Source of the DNA: Tubulanus polymorphus
Taxonomy: Eukaryota > Nemertea > Palaeonemertea > Tubulaniformes > Tubulanidae
Direction of reading: 5' to 3'
Assembly (NCBI RefSeq): GCF_964204645.1
Contig: NC_134029.1
Span: 14,128,850-14,192,849 of the forward strand
Length of the DNA stretch: 64,000 bases
Position 1 is the first letter of the stretch, and every line of letters starts with the position of its first letter. Shown piece after piece: positions 49,201-61,200 of the stretch. Both the position numbers and the translations under genes were made by a program. The notes under the pieces were generated by a model. It made no database searches. It was not told the origin of the DNA and was given only the letters and a program-made list of their open reading frames with translations.

Positions 49201-52200
49201 CAGAATTCGATGAGGAAGACCTCATAGAGCTTCAAATGATAGAAAAAAATTATTATAAAGAACAATTCAACCTATTTTCTGCCAATGACGATAAAGGTAG
49301 GTTATGATGCTTCCTAACTGAGCATAAAAAGCCTATTATTAAAGAGGGCTGAATGAAAGTAGTCTGATTTAATCCTTTCAGAAAAACAACATAAAAGTCA
49401 CTATTTTAAACAAATATTTTTTATTTATGTAGAGTTGGAATCGCCACAAATCAACGATGAAAGTTTCCAGAAGGAAAAGAAATACTATGAGTAAGTTCAA
49501 ATGATAATTATCCGTGTATTGAAATAAAGCTGACAGGCTGTTCGTAACATTTTATATTATGTACAATATTACTTACAAACATTACTTACAAAATACAAAA
49601 ACGATAGTTAATGAAATGTAATGTACATGATAGGATTTAACAATAAAACTGTGTTTTTCTTCAATTTCAGCACATTATTACACAAATCACTCAAAATCAT
49701 TGAGGAAAACCGACTATTTGCGTATAGCACTCACGGAAAATTGGCGAAAATTTACGCAAAGTTAGTTTTAAATGAGATTGATTCTGTATTCGTTCAGACA
49801 TGGTATTCTCATATCCTATCATCGCTAGACCAAGCTTTTCCGAAAAACAACGATTTTGATAAGATGTGGGCAAACTTTCATACGTATTCTAGTGGTAAAG
49901 AAGCAGATGATGATGTAAAAACTTTGGTTTTTAAATGTGCGCAGAGCACGGATTTCGACAATCGGGCAGGCAGTCTTTTCATTCAGTCATTGCTCAAGGA
50001 GATATTCAAAGGTTTAAATTGACAAAAGATATGAATCGACCTCTAAAAATTCTAGTCAACTAGCTCCACTCACCAACGAAGAGGAACAAGCATTGAGGTA
50101 TGCAGCAGGATATATTCCTCATGCACTGATTAAGTACTATTCGCGCTTAAAAAACAACACTGCTGCTGCAGCAATTCTAAATATCTTAGAACATTGGAGA
50201 GCCGAATGCGACACAAAGGAAAACTTGGAACAGAACAGTTACCTCGATTATACAACTTTCTGGATCAAGGCTGTTGATCGTGGCGGTCTTTTCCAAGTAA
50301 AAGACAGTGTATACAACTTATTTAAACTATTAGAGAATATTGTTCGCCCTCATCTCCAAATAAATGATGTACACACATTGAACGGATTAAATATCAAAGA
50401 AAAGCTGCTTCAACAAATCGAACGGAGTGTAACCGTTAAAAATTCTTGGAAGACATTGACACGTTTTGTCAGTGACGAAAATCTGAGTCGCAATTTGCTT
50501 AGACGAGTAATTACATACTGGATCGACATTCGTGTCACTGCATTCAAGGATGCTTTCATGTACATTAGAAAACAAAATAATATCAAAAATGTATCCAAAA
50601 AAGGTGAAAAATCATTAAGAAAAGTATTGGCTAACAAGAACTGATCTATTTTGTACCTGTCTACATGTATTCACTTTTTCATTTGTAATACTACTGACAT
50701 ACAAATAAATACACTTTTCGACTTTTAAGTACGTTTTTTTCTTTTAAGAGGCACAACCAATTCAATGTCTATGTCGTCATCTCTTCTGAATTTACCACGG
50801 AAATTGCCTTTTGATGATGCCTTCGCACAATTTCCTGCTATCATAAGGTTGAGTTCATTGTGGCCAAAAGCGGCGGCAGTGGGGTTGTCACTGTTTCCTC
50901 CACAACTTCTTTGTTTCGAGAAGTGCTCCTCTAACGGATCTTGGCTGAGCTTCTCGCTGAGGAAATATTCCACTCCATTGATATTTAATTACTCGACTGT
51001 CAACTCAGTAAAAGAGAACACTGAAAATATATAAAATCAAATTTTGTTCAATAATGCTGATCACATAAGGTTTTCTATCGATATAAGGAGAAGAAACACA
51101 CCAGTTATCCGGAAGCCTTCAATTGTTTCCCAACTCAAACATTTTCTTGCTTTTTGTGCCTTTGTCAAACCTTCATACATGTCTTTTTCTCCTTCCCATT
51201 CGTCCAGGAATGGTATGAATTCTTTGAGAAGCCACTAGAATCACAAGAATATTCAGTTATAATTTAATTATATGTGAAACAATACATTCCAAATGAAATA
51301 ACTATAAATCTACCTTTAATCGTTCGTCCGATTCACTACGATACTCCTTTAAATCTGGATTCCTCTTTCTTATGCTCTCATAAGCTGTCGAAACATTCAG
51401 GCAATCGAAAAATTTTGTTTATCATCCGTATGTAAAGAATCAATGAACTGAGCTCTGGTTCATTATAAAGTTCAAGCGCCACTGCCACAGAATTACTCAG
51501 AACCTGAAACAGAAAGAATATTAATTTGTGATTCATAAGATGAGGGAGGTGGGAGGAACAGTAAAAAAAAAACATTAGCCAAGAACTCAACATACTTGGG
51601 CAGCTAAATTCACATGCATACGTGTCGCTGGTGTCAAATGCAAATGTTCATGTCGTAATTTTCTTAGACGATTCAGTCCAGGAGCCTGCCTATTAATTCC
51701 AACTTCTCCTTCAACTAGTCGAAGCAATTGCGTCCATTTAATAGGCTTTCCGCGGAACTGTAATATACAAAAATTTATCATTAGGTACATTAAATAAATC
51801 GACTAGACACAAGTCTATCAGGAAGGTGGGACCTCCCTGGGTCTATTTAGACCTACCATTAAATCACGTGATTTTCTGTTGAATCCAGAATTTTCGAGGT
51901 TGTTGCGGCTAGTTTTGATCAAGTGCGGCACATCACATATAAAATAAATTCTCCGAGACTTGTCATATCTGTTGATCGTCCAGTATGTAATTTTTTCATC
52001 TCATCTGTGCATACGATAAAACTTCGGGTTAGGAGTGGCTCCATCACTTACGAATGCTCTAACAAAAAAGCCGATTCCCTCAAGGATCTGGACAGCTTCC
52101 CAAACACACGGATACAAATTATGGCTGCTGAATCCTTGGCACGGAAAGTATCCAAGCAAAATTTTCATGTTCGAAAACAATCCACGAGCTATAAAAACAC

Positions 52201-55200
52201 ATACATGAGTCGCTAGATCTTTCTCATTGTCATCCAACGATCGTTTAAATTTCTCAATTACGTTATTGATGTCTCCCATTTCGCAAAATCCAATCAGCTG
52301 GCCAGTTTTTTTGGAATAGATCAGTTCCGATTTAATTTTCATTTCATCATATAGCAAACACACATTTTTTTGAAAATCTGGCAATGTTTCAAAATTCATG
52401 TCATTTAAGGCATGTTCAATGAATTCACTATTGAATCCTGAACATGGATCTGTGAAGCGTGTATAACCATCCAAAGTACTAGAGTGGGGTAGCTGTAAAA
52501 ATCCGGAGTCTCGAATGAACTTGTACACCGACTTCGATTTGTGTCGCAAAGCTATGCACCACTTGATTATCAAAGGATGCCATCGCATCTGTTTGGCGAA
52601 TTTCGAATTTTGAAGACGCTGTTGTTGCCAAAGAAGTTCTTGAACAGATCCACTCGGAAAGTCATTATTGAATTGTTCGATATTTTCCTCAACCGATTTC
52701 GTTAACAACACTGATAGTTCAGGGGTAACATCGACATTTGCAGCTTCAAAATTATATTGTTTTAGCCGTTCTTCAACTTTCTTCAAATTTTGACGTTGAC
52801 CTTGTGTTTCACGGAGACGGATCTTAAGCTGTTCATTTGACAAATAATCGTATCGTACATTACTATTTACACAGGTTCGCGATGAAGTTGTGGATATCAA
52901 ACGGCTTCGCATTGTGAAAAGGCATCCACGAAATGTTTTACACGCATCACAGCGATCGACAAATATATTATTTACAATTTTACAAGATACATGGCGAATA
53001 ATTTTACTTGAATTTGTTGTCTGAACGGTAGCTATAACATCACCCTTCTGATTTCGGAACTCATTCAGACCTCGACCAGTGATGACATCAACAAAATCAG
53101 GGTTACCGCAGCACAGTTTAAGTTTCTTAAGTTCCAGCAATTTGTCCTCGATTTCTAATTTATCGCCAAAGAATCAGTCACTTCTAGTTGATCGATAAAG
53201 AATCGGTGTTCAGCACTGCATTCTACCATCCGTATGCAGTTATCAGAATAGAAAACATACGTTTTTTCATTCACTTTAACAAAACCATTTTTCGACGCAA
53301 TGTCCTGAAAGTTATCTGGCGGAGGGTTTTCGACGTTCCATGTTTTTAAAGTGATATTGACTGGAATATTTCTTGATTTATTTTTCGCCTTACGCCAACG
53401 TTGCAATTTTTGCCGGCAAAGATTGCAAATAAAATCTGGGTGTATACCGGCGGTGTCTGTAGTGAAATCAATGCCAAATAATAATGAAACGTGTGAACTG
53501 AACTTCATTTTGTCGTATCGATTACGGTCATTATTGGCTGCAGATAAACCACACAAGCGACAAACATCATCTGCCATCTTACTGAAAAAATTTAAAAACA
53601 ATGACATTATCTATCATTAAATCATTGATTCTTGACTTAGTCACCAAGGGGGTAGGCCTTTTTTGATATCACGATGGTATTGTATACTTTTTTCTTAGAT
53701 AGGCTTCAATTGACACGTATTTGTATATATGTATCATAGCAACATGACTACACATATCCGGATATGCGCAGTGGTCAATGAATAATTCTCATATTTCAAT
53801 CGTTAATTTAGAAGTGTTCCGGTTAGCGGCCACTACATTGATGAAGGCAAAGGAATGCAATGCATTTCAACGTGTTTTATGGTATAACATCACCCTTCTG
53901 ATTTCGGAACTCATTCAGACCTCGACCAGTGATGACATCAACAAAATCAGGGTTACCGCAGCACAGTTTAAGTTTCTTAAGTTCCAGCAATTTGTCCTCG
54001 ATTTCTAATTTATCGCCAAAGAATCAGTCACTTCTAGTTGATCGATAAAGAATCGGTGTTCAGCACTGCATTCTACCATCCGTATGCAGTTATCAGAATA
54101 GAAAACATACGTTTTTTCATTCACTTTAACAAAACCATTTTTCGACGCAATGTCCTGAAAGTTATCTGGCGGAGGGTTTTCGACGTTCCATGTTTTTAAA
54201 GTGATATTGACTGGAATATTTCTTGATTTATTTTTCGCCTTACGCCAACGTTGCAATTTTTGCCGGCAAAGATTGCAAATAAAATCTGGGTGTATACCGG
54301 CGGTGTCTGTAGTGAAATCAATGCCAAATAATAATGAAACGTGTGAACTGAACTTCATTTTGTCGTATCGATTACGGTCATTATTGGCTGCAGATAAACC
54401 ACACAAGCGACAAACATCATCTGCCATCTTACTGAAAAAATTTAAAAACAATGACATTATCTATCATTAAATCATTGATTCTTGACTTAGTCACCAAGGG
54501 GGTAGGCCTTTTTTGATATCACGATGGTATTGTATACTTTTTTCTTAGATAGGCTTCAATTGACACGTATTTGTATATATGTATCATAGCAACATGACTA
54601 CACATATCCGGATATGCGCAGTGGTCAATGAATAATTCTCATATTTCAATCGTTAATTTAGAAGTGTTCCGGTTAGCGGCCACTACATTGATGAAGGCAA
54701 AGGAATGCAATGCATTTCAACGTGTTTTATGGTGTTAAATTAATATGTGGCCGATTGTCTCTTCAAAGTATGTTTAATGTCAAAGTTTGCTTACCAACTG
54801 AGGTTATTTTGCCGTAAAATATTCAGTTTTCATCCGATTTTTTCCTCTGAAAAACGTGAAAGTTGACCGCGACACGCCGTACAAGAAGAATTCAACTGCC
54901 CATGCGCAAGGCTGATGCTATTGTCAGTACAGCATGTGCTAGTTTGGCAAACTTGACGGCACAGGCCTAACGTCTAGGAAACGGACCTGTGTGATGGGAT
55001 ATTTTACCATCACACACTCGCTGCAGCGGTGACCCAGTTAGCAGCGGTGACCCAGTTGACCAATTTAAATTACATGGTTTCCAGAGCAAAGGCTCGACTG
55101 TGCTACTAGCATAAACTCATACAAATCATTCATTAGAGCATTATCCATTCGCCAACCCCTATGAAGCTGAATTTTGAAAGAGGGCCTCGTTCAAATTTAA

Positions 55201-58200
55201 ATTAGCTTTTTCGCGAAATTCTGATCGCAAAAATATCTGTTTCAAAAAGCCAATCAGAAAGCAAAGACTCCTATGATTGGCTTAGCCGCAGAGATCAGCA
55301 GGTGTTCACGTGAACCCGTGGTATCATCTACCGTTTTACTTCCAGGTTTTATTCTAAGATCGAAATTGTATTTCAATATCAATTTCTGTGAAATCTTTAG
55401 TTGATTTGGTTTTTGGGAGGAATATTTTTATTTTCATTACAGAAAAAATCGTTGATCATTGTGCAAAGTCCGGGAAAAATAGCTTTTTCTCAAATCGGAT
55501 GGATGACCTTGAAATGCTAATTAGTTTTCAAACTGCAAATTCAATCAAATTTTAATCCGCAAAAAAATATCAAATCCAATTCAATTTTACTTTATTGAAC
55601 TAGGTTAAACAGCAAATCCAATTCAATTTTATTCTATTGAGCAATTTTCAAAAAATTCAATACTATTCCCATTCAATTCATAAAGGTCAATAAGGGAAAA
55701 GATTTATCTGAGGTATTTGTTCCTGCCAGCTCAAGTCGCTGTCTGTGCTACTTATGAAAGCACGATTGAATTGTGTAAATTATTAGCCTTGGATTGACTT
55801 TAGTCTATCGAGCTGGGACAAATTTAACCCACAGAATGTATCATTTGACAAGCTGGCCATAGTGCCCCTTGGGGCTCTTGTTGTAAGAGAAATTATAAAG
55901 TATACAATACATCCCTTGGGGTCGAGCTTAGGACGTCAATCTTGTGAGGGGCACATCCCCAGCCCCACTCAAGGCGTGGATTCACCTATTGATGGACAGA
56001 GATCATTCTATTGGTCTAGGCACAGGCAACCTCGCTGTCAGTATCCAATAGGTGGAAAGTTGAATGTGGCCGACGAGGGATAAACCCATCTCCACATAGT
56101 GGACCCTGTCTCAGCCAGAAGCAGATTGAGTCTGGTTGGTTTGCCCCTGTTTGCCACCAGTTTCAACACTAGGAGCCCAGTGTTCACCTCCCTATTTCCA
56201 GACGACAGGGCATGAGACGTGCATGAGCCATGAACATGCCAACAAGTACGATTCATCTGTATTCATTATGTTTCCTTCATTAAAAATGATCGTCAGCACG
56301 ACACTACGGTCAACAATTATGAAGTGCGTCAAAATATGATTTTTTCACAAAAAATACTTACCTCCCGGTCTTGAGTCTAACTATTTTAAAACAAATATGA
56401 TCAGGGTAGTTGGCACCAGCTGATGGCCTCTTCTCAAAGTCATTTTTGGCCTGCACCAGTCGTCTAAAGCAACTTGGCTATTATGTCAGTACAATTAAAT
56501 GGCAAAAGCCATCAAAATTGTACTTTCCGCGATAACTTAGCCATAAGAAACTTCAGTACCGGGGTATGATATGCCCCGGTACTTAAGTTTATATAACGAT
56601 GTATAATATATATAACGACCTTAGATCGGACTGATCGAAAAAAGTAGCTCAAATTAGCCATAAATTAGTCATTTATTTATCCTTCACTTTTTGCGTGTAG
56701 TTCACATACTACCTGCAATGGTGCTATTTATGATGTTATCTATGACAATCAGCGCAGGCATACGCGCCCATACGCGTAGCCTATGTGTAATCGATAAGAT
56801 AAACATCAATAAGATAAAATCCCACTATTTAAATTATTATTTCACACCTGACGATGATCTCTAGGGTGAGATCGAAACGTCGTGTCTTTTATATATATTT
56901 TAGATTTAATAAATAAATTCTGGTTTTTTAATTCTTTTAATCTGTAAATAGTGGGATTTTATCTTATTATCCATTCACCACGTTTGAGTGTGGTCATCGT
57001 TCTAAGATAAACATCATTTGTTCACCATCTTCACAGATCTACGGCGCTACTCACTATATACGATTATCATGTCATATAAATGGTAGCAAACTATACAATG
57101 GTAAGAGCTAATTAATTCAAATCACTCCCAAAACGATAAAATATTGCATGAAATGTCTGGTGAAATCTCTGGAAGCCTCGAGCGTTAGTCAGAGATGACG
57201 TCAGAAACAAGCACCTGCTAACATGAACAATAACAGTCAGCACGTGCTGAAACTGCCGATTTAAAAGTCTTATTTCTCAGTAATGGCTGAACTAAAATCC
57301 AAACTAGTAGCATATTTGTTATTTGTGAATATAACACATTTCAAAATGACTTTTTCACAATATTCTATTTTGATGGCAGTTCCTCTTTAGGCATTTTAGG
57401 GAATGAATTTTTTCAATAGAAAAATGAATTGTTTAGTGTTGTATTCTTTTTCAGATTACAGCCCAGGAATGTGTTTCATTCAAACAACAGAAAGAGTCAC
57501 TTTCATTAGATCTTCAGCGACGAGACACAGATATGAATGATTTGATTAAACAATATGAAAATGATGCATGCAGAGCTGATATAGATAAGGATGAATGGTA
57601 TAAAAATCTCTCAGCTGCTGGTAAAAAGGTAAAAAATGTAATGCTTGACCAATTGCAATAATGATGATATAAACAAACTAAACGAATGACTGATGGATAA
57701 CACAGGTGCTTTCAAGACAAAAATGTCACACTTGTTGATTGATTGCCATTGACTTTGTTGGTGCATTTTCAAATATCTCTATTTTGTAACAGATTTAATA
57801 TAGAGTGTGTACCATTCCGTTCATTTGTTTACTGGCATGTACAAACAATGAAGCAGTTGATTTTGTATTTTGTTTTGTAATAATGAAATTGCAATATTCC
57901 ATCACGCACTAAAGCGTATAACGAGTAGAATAGGAAATCACTGAATTGTTTTTTCTTATACCAAAATACTTCGAATCATGAGGAAGCTTTGATCTTTTGT
58001 AAACTTTTGGCAACACCACCCGGGTCAACTATTGTCCACTGGGTGGCGACTGTTGATTGATTTGTAAAAAACGCTTCATTTTAGACGGCTTTTTGTTGAT
58101 TGGTGATTTGTTCCTAGGATACTAATAGTTACCTACTCATTTCAAACTCCAATAAGCCCATAACCCATAATAGCCATTTACTTCCAAAAAATATAATAGT

Positions 58201-61200
58201 TATTCATGGGTTCAGGATTGAAGTGCTCGGAAAATGCTTTTAAAATTCTAAAATTTTCTAGGGGAAGGACCCCAAACTCCCAAAAATGATATTGCACTTT
58301 CGGCACTCGCGAGTTCTGATGGCTACGCCGTCAGCTGATTCGCATGTATAACTCAAGCAGAAAACTGCGGATTTTATAGGTTGGCCTTCTCATCTCTGAA
58401 TAATTGTGAGATTTCTTATGTATTACTTGGATATTGAGTGCCTTCTCAACCTATAATGACAATCGTTATTTGAAGATATCTCGGAACATAACACAAACTG
58501 CACTGCTTTAACCCTTTAACCGGCAATCGGTCGCTAGCGACCGATTTTAATAGACCAGCTATAGTGAATAGGATAGTCAAGTATTGATTTCAGTGAAGCA
58601 ATCTAACTCATTTTCCTGTGAGCAGTTGGCGACACCAGATGGCTTACAATGTCTAACAAAGCAGGAAAGTGATATATCATACATTTGGCATGTAGTAGGG
58701 GGTATAGAAACCACATGTCACGTGGGTCAGATTTCTGAAGTTGAAAAGATCGTTAGTAGTAATGTGTGGGCGGCCATTCCCGCCAAAAATCAGCGTTTCA
58801 TCTATTTGTCTGTACTTTGACAAAATGTCATAGTACAACCGCCAAAATGTGTAAGCATAACGTCAAATTGTGTAATGCGGCTAAAAAACACAGGGGGCGA
58901 CACTGTACGGACAGTATTTTGCAGTGTTTTTCTAGCTTTGCGATCATCTTAAGGTCGTTTCATTGAAATAATTTGGTAATTCGCGCGTATTAAAGCAACA
59001 AGGTATATTTCTAAAAGGAAATATACTGCGACAGGTGGTTTTGCAAAGTCATTAAAAATCAAGATCAGAGAATTTTGGAGAGAGAAGTCATAAAGAATGA
59101 ATAAATTAATGAAGATTAAAAATTGGAAGTAATAAACGAACAGTTTAAAAGCGGAAGCACCCGTTGCGATAAAATGAAGATTTAAATATTACAAAATCAT
59201 TATGAAAAACGAAATGAAAAGAAACAAATGCTACCGTTGATAGTATTCATGTACAAATTGTAGAATGAGAATAGAAAATTTAATTGAATACAAGTCACGA
59301 GAAGAGCAAAGAGATTTAGACAATCAATCCGGGGCTTGAAATAAAGAAACTCCTTAAAATGAATAAACTCGAATGCAAGATCTTTGCTTTCGAATAATTT
59401 GTTAATTACAAGGGTAGACCTAAGGTTTATATAAATCTATATTTTTGAATTTTGAAATCAGGGGATCTAAAAATAGTATTCATCATTAGTGGGACGTCGA
59501 TTCAGCTATTAATTTTTCAGGGAAGAGCCGATCAGCCTTCCAGAAAGGGAATGCGCATCATCCGTGAGTGTAGCAAAAAAATTATCTCATTGCTAATTAA
59601 AGTTGAAAAATAACATGTACGTTGTTTTCTGAATACTAAAAGATTTTTAATATTATTTACGTTATGTCTACTTAATTGCGGAAATCCGATGTATTTGCAG
59701 TACTGGGAACAATAAAGTATTGAATAAAGTAATAATTAAATATATTTGATGAGTATCAATAAAGTATATTTGATCTTGAATTTGAGCCCACTAGGTGGTG
59801 GTGGTATTGGAAGACACCAGGTGGTTCGATCAACTTAATATGCTCCAGCGCGTGGCGCTGTCGCAAAAATCCGTTATGTTTCCAATGTCTCCGTTTTAAC
59901 GTATGCGCATTAGGCTGAATAAGTGTTGAAAAAGTCTAAGTCGAGAAATCAGTACAGTGCACAGGCATCATGACAGTGTTTTCATATTTCAAAACTGGGT
60001 CATGTCAGTACGGTATTCGCTTGAAATGAACCAGCGTGAAGTTTAGCAGTGGGATCACGATGTCTAAATAATCTCGTGTATCATATGCTTGCGTATCATA
60101 TGTTAACACAATTAAATGACTTGTCCAAATAAATATACAGTGATTGCAACAAAGTTCATAATGGTTAGCATTTCGTGATCAGCATTTTCGGGATTCTAAC
60201 ATGATAGCACCGTATAAAATACATCAGCGACTAGACTGGTTGCCGGTCTCTATTCTGACTGTGAATGCAGGTGGCGCAGAATTTGACAGGCGACCAGTCT
60301 AATCAGCGACCTGGAGTCATCAAAGTTCAAATTGAATTGAAATAAGTTCAGTATTTTTCGGGGCTCGAATCTGGTAGCGCCGCAAAAATAAACGAGTCAC
60401 ATTGGGGTCATCAATGTTCAAATCGAATTGAAATAAGATAATTATTTATTGTGGGATTCGAATCTAATAGAAACGGAAACATTGGAGTCATCAAAACACA
60501 CATTCATTATGCGTACTGACATGACCCAGTTTTGAAAGTTCTGACATGTAGTGACGCCTGCGAACCGATTTCTGGACTCAGAATTTCCCCAACACTCAAT
60601 ATAATGCGCATGCGTTAAAAACGGAGACATTGGGAACATTACGGTTTGATACGCGCAAAATTTTTTCAATGAAACGACCTTGAGATGATCGCAAAGCGAG
60701 AAAAATACCGCAAAATACTTTCCGTACAGTGTCGCCCCCTGTGTTATTTAGCCTCATTACACAATTTGACGTTACGCTTACACATTTTGGCAGTGTACTA
60801 TGACATTTTGTCAAAGTACAGACAAATAGACGAAAGCTGATTTTTGGCGGGAATGGCCGCTCATAGTAATGGCCAATGCACTAAATACGTTCTCTAGTGA
60901 GTTTGGCTGATATTTTGGACATAGAAATGAAAGATTCTGATGATAAATTCGCATTGGGATGAATCTGATGACAGTGCTTGATTATGGATGGCCCTAAAAT
61001 CTGGATGACCTTGGGATCTGTGAGCTTGGGGTCAGACCCTGAAAGTGACCACCAAAGTTCGCAAAATTGGTACCATTCGAAAGCTTATGAAAAGAGCTTT
61101 TATAAAATACATGCAATTTATGGAAGCCCTGAGATGACATCTTGAGTTTATGAGTTCTGAGTCATAACTTCCTGAGTTCTCAATTTCATGAATTCCTGGG

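Larger units (their letters stand above)
56498..57387. mobile_element. TA-flanked inverted-repeat element, copy 2
   Basis: The left end AATGGCAAAAGCCATCAAAA and the right end TTTTGATGGCAGTTCCTCTT are inverted copies, with TA at 56496-56497 and 57388-57389. Inside, TAGCCATAAATTAGTCATTT and neighbouring sequence match 28560-28800 in reverse. It is interrupted at 56809-57002 by a younger retroposon. Confidence 0.72.

Noticed and set aside
50765-51034. Plus-strand ORF beginning MSMSSSLLNLPRKLP
   Set aside because: Antisense of the last exon of the P-type transposase, which contains the DPLEEHF motif.
54734-54900. Terminal inverted repeats for the P-type element at 49-54 kb
   Set aside because: I compared the flanks near 49.0-49.16 kb with 53.6-54.9 kb and found no convincing 20-30 bp inverted match or 8-bp duplication.
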